Positions 1 to 6,850 of a stretch of 63,719 nucleotides of DNA are shown here, in pieces. Below the pieces are notes generated by a model, which made no database searches, was not told the DNA's origin, and worked only from the letters and a program-made list of their open reading frames with translations. The stretch's first letter is position 1. Every line of letters begins with the position of its first letter. Source of the stretch: Candidatus Cybelea sp. (GTDB lineage Bacteria > Vulcanimicrobiota > Vulcanimicrobiia > Vulcanimicrobiales > Vulcanimicrobiaceae); NCBI GenBank assembly GCA_036489315.1, contig DASXFZ010000006.1, forward strand, positions 1 through 63,719. The letters are read 5' to 3'. The position numbers were made by a program, and so were the translations under genes.

Positions 1-1502
1 GCCGCATCGACGCCGGAGAGATCGTCACGCCAATCGCCGTACCCGAAATCCTTGATGTTAGCGCGGGTGAACGCTTCACCCTGACCGAAGCTGCCGCGCG
101 GATTCGGCATAAACACGAAGTAGCCGGCGGAGCACAGCGCGCTGACATTGCGGTTGCCGAAACCGGGCACCGTCTCCGCCGAGGGACCGCCGTGAATCAT
201 CGTCACCATCGGATAGGTCTTATTGGCGTCGAAATCGAGCGGATAGACCAGCCAGCCCTGAACATCCAGGCCGTCGCTTTTCCACTGCAGCGAGACCGCC
301 TTTCCGTAGAGGCGCCGCGCGTTTGCGTTGCTCTGCGAGATCTGACGAAGCGAATCGGGGCTTCCCGCCCAGATTTCGGGCGCGTCGTCGAACGACGCCC
401 GCACCAGCGCGATCACGGCGCCGTGGTGCGCGGTCGACCAGCTCCAGAGCGACTCTTCCCCCGGCGTAACCGGATGGCTTTGCTTTCCGGTGGCCGCGTC
501 GATTTGCATCAACTGCATCGTTCCGGAGACGTGCGCGACGACGTCGAGGCTCGCGGCGTCGTTCCAGCGTAGCGACTGCACCGAGAAGCGGTCGCCGTCG
601 GTGAGGTTTCGCGCGGCCCCGCTCTGCGCGTCGACGAGGTAGAGATCGCCGCCGGTCGAGCCGAAGTCGCTCATGATGCCGCCGATGAGAGCGATGCTTT
701 TCCCATCGGGCGACCACTGCGGATCGTTGAGCTGAAGCGCCGGTGCGTAGAGGTCGTGCAGCGCTCCGTCCGCCACGTCGACGCGCGCAAGCCGCGCGAT
801 CCACCAGTTGTTGTCGCCGTTGCCTTTTGCGTAGGTCACGGCGATCTGCCGGCCGTCCGGCGACCACCCATACTCGTAAATGTAGCTATCGCCGGGCGTA
901 ACGAGCCGGATGTTGCCGCTCGATGCGTCGATGATGGCGAGCCGCTGCTCGTCGACGGTCGAGCCGATGACGCCGACATCGCGCGCTCCCGGCGCCAGCG
1001 CGCCGGCCTTGCGATGCGCCGAGGGAATATAGAGGATGGCGAGCGCCCTGCCGTCGGGCGCCCACGTCAGGCGTTGCGCGTTTCCGCTCAGGCGGCCGAG
1101 TTGCCGCGCGCCCGATCCGTCAGAACGCGCGACGAAAATCTGCGATTGTCCCTTTGAGCGGGCATCGGAGAGAAACGCGATCTTACTGCCGTCTGGCGAC
1201 CAAACCGGGTTCTCCTCGTCGTAGAAACCGCTGGCGCTGCCGGCCGTCAGGCGGAATTGCTTTCCGTTTCGCAGCGGCGCGACGTAGATCGAGGTGTAAC
1301 GCGGCGAGTGCAGCAGGTTGGCTGGATTGTGAAAGCTCTCGTCCCAGGCGACCGCGTCGCCGGCCGGCGCAAGGTTCACGCCGCCGAGATCGTGCAGGGC
1401 AAAGGACGCCGTCAGTACTTGAGTCATGGTCGGCGCAGCGGCCACCGGCGCCGCCGCGCCGCTGCAGAGTGCCGCAAGGAGTACCGGCAGCAGCCACCTC
1501 AC
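1..1502 (-). CDS. S9 family peptidase (prolyl oligopeptidase / acylaminoacyl-peptidase type), 3' end outside window
   Basis: Probable exported serine peptidase that cleaves short peptides. The GTG at 1502 overlaps the stop of the upstream gene (GTGA). The protein opens with a signal-like segment (LLPVLLAALCSGAAA), then a beta-propeller region with WSPDGSKIAFLSDA, WAPDGRALAI and WSPDGRQIAVTY repeats typical of WD40-like/TolB-like S9 N-terminal domains. The start of the alpha/beta-hydrolase domain is visible (YPMVTMIHGGPSAE, the oxyanion segment). The catalytic Ser, Asp and His would lie beyond the window edge, so activity cannot be judged. About 500 residues are present out of a usual 650-700. 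The family call is strong; the substrate is unknown. Confidence 0.9.
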   Translation of the reverse strand, partial: MRWLLPVLLAALCSGAAAPVAAAPTMTQVLTASFALHDLGGVNLAPAGDAVAWDESFHNPANLLHSPRYTSIYVAPLRNGKQFRLTAGSASGFYDEENPVWSPDGSKIAFLSDARSKGQSQIFVARSDGSGARQLGRLSGNAQRLTWAPDGRALAILYIPSAHRKAGALAPGARDVGVIGSTVDEQRLAIIDASSGNIRLVTPGDSYIYEYGWSPDGRQIAVTYAKGNGDNNWWIARLARVDVADGALHDLYAPALQLNDPQWSPDGKSIALIGGIMSDFGSTGGDLYLVDAQSGAARNLTDGDRFSVQSLRWNDAASLDVVAHVSGTMQLMQIDAATGKQSHPVTPGEESLWSWSTAHHGAVIALVRASFDDAPEIWAGSPDSLRQISQSNANARRLYGKAVSLQWKSDGLDVQGWLVYPLDFDANKTYPMVTMIHGGPSAETVPGFGNRNVSALCSAGYFVFMPNPRGSFGQGEAFTRANIKDFGYGDWRDDLSGVDA

Positions 1503-1867
1503 TGCGCACGGCCTTCAATCGTCAACGTGAGCGGCGAGGGATGGCGCGGCTCGTAGAGTCCAAGGCGTTCGCCGCCGGGCAGAACGATCGTCGTCACCAG
1601 ACCCCATCCTCGTTCGGTGACCGGCTCCGTTTCAACCCCGCGCGCAGCGAGCCGCTCTTTCATCGCGTGCACGTCGTCGCAAATCAGATAGACTTCATGT
1701 TCGGGCTCTTCTTCGGTCTCGTGAACGGCCAACTCGGCCGGGGGTGCGGCAAAGATCGGCCATCCGTTGCCCGCATCGACCGAGCGCATCTCGAGCACAT
1801 CGCTCAAGAATCGCTGCACTTCTCGTGCGTGCCGGCTGAAAAGGAGCACGTGCATTCCGGTGATCAT
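1499..1867 (-). CDS. VOC family protein (glyoxalase/bleomycin-resistance fold)
   Basis: 122 residues, a single VOC module of two beta-alpha-beta-beta-beta units. Visible marks are an N-terminal MHVLLFSRHAREVQRFLSDV helix, the segment HEVYLICDDVHAMKERLAARG at the start of the second unit, and a C-terminal PGGERLGLYEPRHP strand with the usual Glu near the metal site. Such proteins bind or isomerise small molecules, but substrate cannot be read from sequence. The stop overlaps the GTG of the S9 peptidase, and the start overlaps the end of the DUF167 gene, so the three form a tight operon. Confidence 0.85.
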   Translation of the reverse strand: MITGMHVLLFSRHAREVQRFLSDVLEMRSVDAGNGWPIFAAPPAELAVHETEEEPEHEVYLICDDVHAMKERLAARGVETEPVTERGWGLVTTIVLPGGERLGLYEPRHPSPLTLTIEGRAQ

Positions 1868-2079
1868 CGGGTCTCCTTTCTAACGGCGATTGCAAATCGC
1901 TTCCTTCGAGCGCCCGCTCCTCGGACGAGCCGCACGGCGCTCGGCGGCACGCCGAAGGCTTGCGCTAGCGCGCGGCCCGCAGCAATATTCGCTGCACCGT
2001 CGATTGCGCGTTCGCGCACGCGGATCACGAGAAGTTCGCCTTCGTGCGAAGATGGAATGCGCTCGCATGCTTTCCTCAT
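1864..2079 (-). CDS. DUF167 (YggU-like) family protein, short N-terminus
   Basis: 71 residues matching the core of the DUF167 family: GELLVIRVRERAIDGAAN corresponds to the conserved apP.dGkAN segment, and PPSAVRLVRGAGARRKRF to the second half with the usual SGxxxRxK stretch. The family normally has about ten more residues in front (a first beta strand); no ATG, GTG or TTG is visible just upstream in frame, so the copy is either short or misread at its 5' end. The function of the family is not established. The stop overlaps the start of the VOC gene by four bases. Confidence 0.75.
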   Translation of the reverse strand: MRKACERIPSSHEGELLVIRVRERAIDGAANIAAGRALAQAFGVPPSAVRLVRGAGARRKRFAIAVRKETR

Positions 2080-2195
2080 ATTATGGGATGTTAAGCCGTG
2101 GTTTACCTTTGTTATCCGGCGGGGTAAGATGCCACTTGCTGTTGTAGCATAGCAGCTGTACGAATCGTAGCGTCCACTTCAATGGCGAGGATTGA

Positions 2196-2477
2196 ATGCA
2201 AGACGAACACGGATTCCCAGCGATGCACGTGAGGCGTAAGCCCTCGCCTTTGGCGAGGATCGTCCTCGGAGCGGGCGTCGTTGGACTGCTCTTCTTCCTA
2301 GCGGTCATCGTGCAATCGTTCTTAGGCGATGCATACCTCTCAAGCGAGGGCGGCTTATGGCAGACCGCGCAGCAGGTGTGGTGCGGAGTTGCATCGTGGA
2401 GTTCGAACTGCGGAACGGTACACGGCAGTACAAGTACGAGCACGAGCCTCAGTACGAGCACGAGCGCCGGACGCTAA
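2196..2477 (+). CDS. Small single-pass membrane protein with C-X8-C loop and Ser-Thr repeat tail
   Basis: 93 residues, no family recognised. A basic N-terminus (MHVRRKPSP) precedes one strong membrane segment (about residues 20-44), so the rest probably faces outward. Then come two cysteines eight residues apart (WCGVASWSSNC) and a tail of alternating Ser and Thr (STSTSTSLSTSTS) encoded by AGTACAAGTACGAGCACGAG-type codons. A purine-rich GGCGAGGATT lies in front of the ATG. The gene at 4244-4516 on the opposite strand has the same layout, which supports both as real. The tail might be a cell-surface stalk or glycosylation target; that is a guess. Confidence 0.6.
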   Translation: MQDEHGFPAMHVRRKPSPLARIVLGAGVVGLLFFLAVIVQSFLGDAYLSSEGGLWQTAQQVWCGVASWSSNCGTVHGSTSTSTSLSTSTSAGR

Positions 2478-2616
2478 GGGCGATCCGCTTCAAGTACGCT
2501 GCGTTTTTCCGATTTTCCCGGCTATTCGTCACCCATCCGTCACCCACTTGCACTCTTTCGGATCTCTGAAGCCGCACGCCACCGTTATTAAGCCTTACGG
2601 TGGTACGGTTTTCTAA

Positions 2617-2663
2617 ATCGCGGTCGGGAGGGGCTCGAACCCCCGCCTACAGGTTGGAAACCT
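2617..2663 (-). repeat. Duplicated 3' half of tRNA-Arg (attachment-site-like remnant)
   Basis: This stretch repeats the 3' half of the tRNA-Arg gene at 4081-4153, from about the anticodon loop to the discriminator base, in the same orientation. It shares the GGGGCTCGAACCCCC T-arm and the CGCGGTCGG acceptor end, with two one-base indels and a few substitutions. No matching 5' half, D arm or acceptor partner precedes it, so it is not a working tRNA. Such copies mark the far end of elements that integrate into tRNA 3' ends. Confidence 0.65.
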
Positions 2664-2774
2664 CTGCGCGGCGCAAATCGAAGATTCGGAATACCCGCCC
2701 CAGATGGCCCAGCGCGGCAAGGGACTAATGGACCTCACTTGCTTGCTCCGGGACATGTCAGTGTAAGAGACGAT

Positions 2775-4064
2775 ATGGGGAACGCAAAGACGGTCGCCGG
2801 AGCCTGCATTTGTGCAACTCTCGTAATGGGGTGCGGAGGCCCAGGCCGTAGCGCCTTGCCGGCGAGAACGACATCGCTCGCGCCGGCGACGACTGCTTCG
2901 GGCGAAACCGTCCTTTATCGCTTCAAAGGCTACTCTCGCCGGGACGGCCAGGAACCTTTGGGGGGAGTAACGGGGCTGAACGGCGCGCTTTACGGGACCA
3001 CGGCCGAGGGCGGCGATGCAAAAAGCTGTAACCAGGCCAACAAATGCGGGACAGTGTATCGAGTTAGCGCATCGGGCCGGGAAGAAGTACTCTACAGTTT
3101 TAAGGGAGCTCCCGATGGTCAGCAGCCGTTGGGGAATCTGCTGGCGTTAAATGGCCTGCTCTACGGTACGACGGGAGCCGGCGGCGAAAAAAACCTGGGG
3201 ACCGTCTTTGCGTTCGATCCCGCCACCGGCGCCGAGAGCGTCGTCTATAGTTTCAAAGGGCAAGACGCAGGTGACGGCGCGTATCCGAGCGCTACTCTTG
3301 TCGCACTTGACGGCGTGCTCTACGGTACCACTAATCAAGGCGGTGTGTCGGGGTGCACTTTTTATTCTCACGGGTGCGGAGTTATCTTCAGCCTCACGGC
3401 CTTGGGCACGGAACACGTGATTCACGTCTTCAACGCTAATAAACAGAACCGCGAGGGTGCTTTCCCGTCCGGTTTGACCGCGACGAATGGCTTGCTGTAC
3501 GGCGGCACCGCTATAGGAGGTCGCTACTCGGAATCATGCCCTCAAGGATGCGGTATCCTCTACGCGATGAAACCTTCGGGCCGTGGATTTCGCTCGGTCC
3601 ATCGCTTCAAAGGGGGCAACGACGGTGTTGGGCCGGCGAGCCTGATCTATTTAAACGGTAGATTTTACGGTAACACGAGCGGAGGCGGAGGCTACTCTTG
3701 CGACGCCGTCGGCGACGGCTGCGGAACAATCTTTGAAGTCAGTGCATCGGGCGGCGAACACATCCTGCACCATTTCAGGGGCGGATATGATGGAAACGGG
3801 CCGAACCGCTTGATCGCCGTGGGAGATACACTCTATGGCACCACGATAGGAGGCGGTTCGTTCTCCTGCACCGGATACGGATGCGGAACAGCCTTCAAAA
3901 TCAAGACGTCGGGCGCCGGTTACGCCGTCCTTCACAATTTCTTGGCCTCTCCTGACGGCGTTGCTCCTACGGGACCCCTGCTGGACCAAAACGGAACGCT
4001 CTACGGAACGACATCCTCCGGCGGTCGAAAAGGCTTAGGAACAATCTTTGAACTAACACCTTGA
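2775..4064 (+). CDS. GloVer-repeat lipoprotein (seven tandem repeats)
   Basis: Predicted surface lipoprotein. The ATG at 2775 has AAGAGA upstream; a TTG at 2739 is possible but would spoil the signal peptide. The lipobox is LVMGC. The mature part holds seven repeats of about 45-60 residues, each with a YSFKG-like strand, a Leu/Asn-Gly turn and LYGTTxxGG, the signature of the choice-of-anchor tandem-repeat GloVer family (TIGR03803). Seven repeats suggest a beta-propeller, which is inference. Function of the family is unknown. The gene is the only cargo between the tRNA-Arg gene and its duplicated 3' half. Confidence 0.88.
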   Translation: MGNAKTVAGACICATLVMGCGGPGRSALPARTTSLAPATTASGETVLYRFKGYSRRDGQEPLGGVTGLNGALYGTTAEGGDAKSCNQANKCGTVYRVSASGREEVLYSFKGAPDGQQPLGNLLALNGLLYGTTGAGGEKNLGTVFAFDPATGAESVVYSFKGQDAGDGAYPSATLVALDGVLYGTTNQGGVSGCTFYSHGCGVIFSLTALGTEHVIHVFNANKQNREGAFPSGLTATNGLLYGGTAIGGRYSESCPQGCGILYAMKPSGRGFRSVHRFKGGNDGVGPASLIYLNGRFYGNTSGGGGYSCDAVGDGCGTIFEVSASGGEHILHHFRGGYDGNGPNRLIAVGDTLYGTTIGGGSFSCTGYGCGTAFKIKTSGAGYAVLHNFLASPDGVAPTGPLLDQNGTLYGTTSSGGRKGLGTIFELTP

Positions 4065-4080
4065 ATCGGAGTTTAAAGAT

Positions 4081-4153
4081 CGCGGTCGGAGGGGCTCGAA
4101 CCCCCAGCCTACAGGTTCGAAGCCTGTTGCTCTATCCATTGAGCTACGACCGC
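4081..4153 (-). tRNA. tRNA-Arg (anticodon TCG)
   Basis: On the minus strand the sequence folds as a standard cloverleaf. The acceptor is GCGGTCG/CGACCGC, the D arm is TAGCTCAATGGATAGAGC, and the anticodon stem-loop ACAGG-CTTCGAA-CCTGT gives anticodon TCG. The T arm is GGGGGTTCGAGCCCC. CCA is not encoded. Its 3' half is repeated at 2617-2663. Confidence 0.95.
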
Positions 4154-4243
4154 GTGGCGTCCATTTGCGACCTTGGGTCAGTATTCGCGGCAACGCGAGA
4201 GAAAGCCCGCTCGAACCCGATTCTCCGACGACTGCACGGTACG

Positions 4244-4516
4244 TTACTTCGGGTTGATACTGGTGCTCGTGCTGGTACTTGTGCTCGGAGATACGGGCGG
4301 GCAGACAGCCCGGTTTCGTTCGACGCGACATAACTCCACCTGGTGCGTCAAGCGGTTGATGCGGGTTACAAAGTGCGGGCCGTCGGAATCGCGCGCGTGA
4401 CTAAACGCCCCGAACGCGGCAAAACAAACGTAGATAGCGATCGCCAACAGGGTCGCACCCCAGAGTATAACGGCACCGTTTGCACGCAGTGTATGGATAT
4501 TCGCGTTGTTCCTCAT
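4244..4516 (-). CDS. Small single-pass membrane protein with C-X8-C loop and Ser-Thr repeat tail (second member)
   Basis: 90 residues, unrecognised family. One membrane segment (about residues 14-37, GAVILWGATLLAIAIYVCF) is followed by a short linker, two cysteines eight residues apart (LCRVERNRAVC) and a Ser-Thr tail (SPSTSTSTSTSINPK). The layout matches the protein at 2196-2477. GAGAGACC precedes the ATG. It points toward the tRNA-Arg gene. A disulfide-closed outer loop plus flexible tail is the simplest structural reading; no function can be assigned. Confidence 0.65.
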   Translation of the reverse strand: MRNNANIHTLRANGAVILWGATLLAIAIYVCFAAFGAFSHARDSDGPHFVTRINRLTHQVELCRVERNRAVCPPVSPSTSTSTSTSINPK

Positions 4517-4557
4517 GGTCTCTCGTAGGATCGTCTAGCGAAGGAGCGCGCGAGCCC

Positions 4558-4827
4558 CTACGCAACATCCCTCGACTGTTCCTTCGCAGAACTTTTAAGC
4601 TGCCTCCCGGGTCCGTTAATGATACGGCTAATCTCTGAGGTGAGAATGCGAGTGTGATCGAACGGCGTTCGAAATGACGCGCGGCCGGGAGCCTCTCGTT
4701 TTTTGCGTCGAAGGTTTTTTACAACGGCCCTGAGTACTGCTGCACGCGCGGGGTGATCCTTCGGCCAGCCGGCGATTCGAAGGGCTTCTTCTTGCATTTT
4801 TACCCAAGCCTTCTCTAACGCAGCCAT
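4558..4827 (-). CDS. Hypothetical protein
   Basis: 89 residues, no recognised domain. The N-terminal half is helical and charged (AALEKAWVKMQEEALRIAG), followed by a basic stretch (KNLRRKKREAPGR). The ATG is preceded by a strong ribosome binding site (AAGAAAGG with a 4-base spacer), and the start lies only 14 bases after the stop of the exported-protein gene upstream, which suggests co-transcription. Base composition is lower in GC than the core genes, as in the rest of this accessory stretch. Confidence 0.5.
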   Translation of the reverse strand: MAALEKAWVKMQEEALRIAGWPKDHPARAAVLRAVVKNLRRKKREAPGRASFRTPFDHTRILTSEISRIINGPGRQLKSSAKEQSRDVA

Positions 4828-4841
4828 CTAGCCTTTCTTCA

Positions 4842-5200
4842 TTAGTCGGTATCGCGCGCAATAAACACGAAAGCAGAATCGCGAGAAAGGAGAACCTGAA
4901 ACTCTCTACGGCATGAGAGACGCCTGACGTCGGCGACGTCATTGATAAGTTCGGCGGTAGCTACCATGACGGGGCAGTTTCCTTTGAACTGGCCCCTGTC
5001 AAACGTGATATCGTATGTCCCCGCCGATACATGGGTAGCAGTAAAGCCACTGCCGTGAAATATGCTACCATCGATAGCGACCTCGCCCGCATTGACCCTT
5101 GTGTTTTCGCGATCGGGAGTGACGTACCGAAAGGCAGACGCTGCTGAAGCAAAACCGATGAGGCCGAACGACAGGCCAAGAAGATAGCAAGTTTATTCAT
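4842..5200 (-). pseudogene. Small exported protein, reading frame broken by one missing base
   Basis: Read with one base restored near 5176 (a GG that would be GGG), the gene gives a clean signal peptide (MNKLAIFLGLSFGLIG then FASAASA) followed by about 95 residues with FRYVTPDRENTRVNAGEVAI and FDRGQFKGNCPVMVATAEL. Without it the ATG frame leaves the coding frame within ten codons. The length, 359 bases, is one short of a whole number of codons. No family is recognised. It sits directly upstream of the 4558-4827 gene. Either a sequencing error or a recent frameshift would explain it. Confidence 0.6.
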
Positions 5201-5441
5201 GCCTGGATGGATTCATCGTGCCGCAGAACCTTACTTCTTCACGAAGCGAGCACTTGAGGCGCCTCGCGACTTAGCGCACGCACAGCAGTCGCAGAAGCCG
5301 ACTACTCTCCCGCAGATCGCGCGAGACAAACCTCTTCAAGCGTTCCGTGAACGCTGGCGACATCACGCCGGCAGCGCGAAGCGGCGCGCGTTCTTGAAGG
5401 ACGACTTACGTCGCCGGCACGCCGCGAAGAAAAAACCGTGA
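5199..5441 (+). CDS. Hypothetical protein (weak)
   Basis: 80 residues, rich in Arg, Lys and Ala, with a basic tail (RRRHAAKKKP). No domain is recognised and no convincing ribosome binding site is visible. Its ATG lies back to back with the exported-protein gene on the other strand. Listed because the frame is open over a stretch otherwise empty up to the tRNA at 5463; it may not be translated. Confidence 0.3.
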   Translation: MPGWIHRAAEPYFFTKRALEAPRDLAHAQQSQKPTTLPQIARDKPLQAFRERWRHHAGSAKRRAFLKDDLRRRHAAKKKP

Positions 5442-5462
5442 AGCATAGGGCTTTCGAGACTC

Positions 5463-5535
5463 TGGAGATGTGGGGGTTCGAACCCCAGACCCCCTGCTTG
5501 CAAAGCAGGTGCTCTACCAGCTGAGCTACATCCCC
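5463..5535 (-). tRNA. tRNA-Ala (anticodon TGC)
   Basis: Minus-strand cloverleaf: acceptor GGGGATG with CATCTCC (one G-T pair), D arm TAGCTCAGCTGGTAGAGC, anticodon stem-loop CCTGC-TTTGCAA-GCAGG giving TGC, and T arm TGGGGTTCGAACCCC. CCA is not encoded. Confidence 0.96.
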
Positions 5536-5766
5536 ACATGCATTGGTTTTCTACATCTTTTTCGGGCGGCCGGAACGCTGAACCTTCGCTCTCAACCGGC
5601 TGCGCCGCCCCACGGCTTCCCGCTCGCGAAGCCGTGTTTGCTTAGCGGGTTCCGTTGCGGGCCTGCGCTTGCGGCTGCGCAAGCCTGGCGCCGGGAGCGG
5701 GCACGAATATATTCGCACTGCCCCGGCGCAAGCAGCCTCATTCGGCTACGTTACCGTTGATGCTGA

Positions 5767-6489
5767 TTACGGAGATCGATCGAAGGACCAGAGCCTCAGT
5801 TTTTCCCGCATCGCATCGTTGATCTCTTGTCGTCCGACAAGCGTGATCGACCCTGTGGTATAGGCTTGGCCACTCTTCTGCTTGAGCGTCATGTTACCGG
5901 AGCCGCCTTTGGCCGACAGCTTCGAGATGACGAGCGCCGAGATCGGTCCCTCGCCGATGAGCTTGGAGTTGGACGCCGCCGTGATGTTCGGGAAACCTGC
6001 CGTCTCGCCGCTGAACTTTATGCCATGCAGCGGCTTGCCGTCGGTCGACGTGAACAGGTACGCGCAGCCGGCCTGTTTGTTCTTCGTCGCAAACGCGCCG
6101 TAATAATAGTAGAGTTTCTGCGGCTTCGGCGTTGGTGTTGGTTTCGGCGTCGGAGTCGGCTTCGGCGTCGGGGTCGGCTTCGGCGTCGGGGTCGGCTTGG
6201 TGTAGCTTTCCAAGGCCCAAAGCGCCTCGTCATTACCCGTGACCGCTGTAAACGTCGTACCTTTGACGTTACCGAACGCAAAATAGCTAAGGTATTTTCC
6301 GGGCACTTTCCGCTTGGGCGCCGAGCACGCGCTTCCAGCTAGCGGCGACGGCGCGGACGCATCGGACGCAGAGGCATCGCCCGGCGCGGCCGAAGGCGTG
6401 TAGCCGCCCGAACCGATGCCGTGGCACGCGACGAGCAGCGCCGCTACGAAGAGCGCGACGCCGCAATTTAATCGTACACCGTTGGTCAT
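5767..6489 (-). CDS. Lipoprotein with KPTPTP repeat linker
   Basis: The ATG at 6489 is chosen because GGAGG lies 9 bases upstream and it gives a short lipoprotein signal with lipobox LLVAC; an upstream start at 6537 would bury it. After a Ser/Ala/Pro-rich region comes a globular part with YLSYFAFGNVKGTTFTAV, then four tandem KPTPTP units and a second globular part (YYYYGAFATKNKQAGCAYLF). The repeat is probably an extended linker between two small domains at the cell surface. No family or function is recognised; 240 residues. Confidence 0.75.
   Translation of the reverse strand: MTNGVRLNCGVALFVAALLVACHGIGSGGYTPSAAPGDASASDASAPSPLAGSACSAPKRKVPGKYLSYFAFGNVKGTTFTAVTGNDEALWALESYTKPTPTPKPTPTPKPTPTPKPTPTPKPQKLYYYYGAFATKNKQAGCAYLFTSTDGKPLHGIKFSGETAGFPNITAASNSKLIGEGPISALVISKLSAKGGSGNMTLKQKSGQAYTTGSITLVGRQEINDAMREKLRLWSFDRSP
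6121..6198. repeat. 18-bp tandem repeat encoding KPTPTP
   Basis: Four copies of an 18-bp unit (GGCTTCGGCGTCGGGGTC on the plus strand, slightly degenerate at one end) lie in frame inside the lipoprotein gene and encode the Pro-Thr-Lys linker. Such arrays can change copy number by slippage without breaking the frame. Confidence 0.85.
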
Positions 6490-6667
6490 TCCGTAAAACC
6501 TCCGAAATAGTAAGCACCAAGGCTCTTTGAGTTGCAAAGACCCCTTGCTTCCTTTCTAAGCTCTCGCGCCGACATCCCTGGGACTTTAGGACGTAAAAGG
6601 CGCCTCGGAGGAGTCACAATATAGGCCCTGAATACCGGCGGGTTGCCGTAGCGGCGGCCGGCCTCAT

Positions 6668-6743
6668 GGGGGCATAGCTCAGCTGGTAGAGCATTACGCT
6701 GGCAGCGTAAGGGTCAGGAGTTCGAGTCTCCTTGCCTCCACCA
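6668..6743 (+). tRNA. tRNA-Ala (anticodon GGC)
   Basis: Cloverleaf with acceptor GGGGGCA/TGCCTCC (one G-T pair), D arm TAGCTCAGCTGGTAGAGC, anticodon stem-loop TTACG-CTGGCAG-CGTAA giving GGC, and T arm AGGAGTTCGAGTCTCCT. CCA is encoded, unlike in the other tRNAs of this window. Confidence 0.96.
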
Positions 6744-6747
6744 TAGA

Positions 6748-6772
6748 ACGCTCGTTTTAACGAGCGTTTTTT
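6748..6772 (+). terminator. Rho-independent terminator of tRNA-Ala(GGC)
   Basis: Stem ACGCTCG/CGAGCGT with a TTTTAA loop, followed by a run of six T, beginning four bases after the encoded CCA. Confidence 0.85.
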
Positions 6773-6850
6773 CGTTGCCTCCGCCGGCGTCTGCCTTGGA
6801 GGGAGCGGCGCACAGGCCGATAACTCCGTGCACACCTACAGGAGAGTTTT

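Noticed and set aside
192-1157. Open frames on both strands inside the S9 peptidase
   Set aside because: Arg/Pro-rich translations typical of shadow frames in high-GC genes; the peptidase frame carries all family motifs.
2600-2720. Possible functional tRNA on the minus strand
   Set aside because: T arm and 3' acceptor strand are present, but no D arm, no acceptor partner and a mismatched anticodon stem; it is only a copy of the tRNA-Arg 3' half.
5612-5640. CACGGCTTC/GAAGCCGTG inverted repeat between tRNA-Ala and the KPTPTP lipoprotein gene
   Set aside because: A single 9-bp hairpin in a GC-rich gap with no T run in the needed direction and no second copy; the 5536-5766 stretch otherwise shows nothing.
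6121-6198. CRISPR-like array
   Set aside because: The units are contiguous, without spacers, and encode a regular KPTPTP linker in frame.
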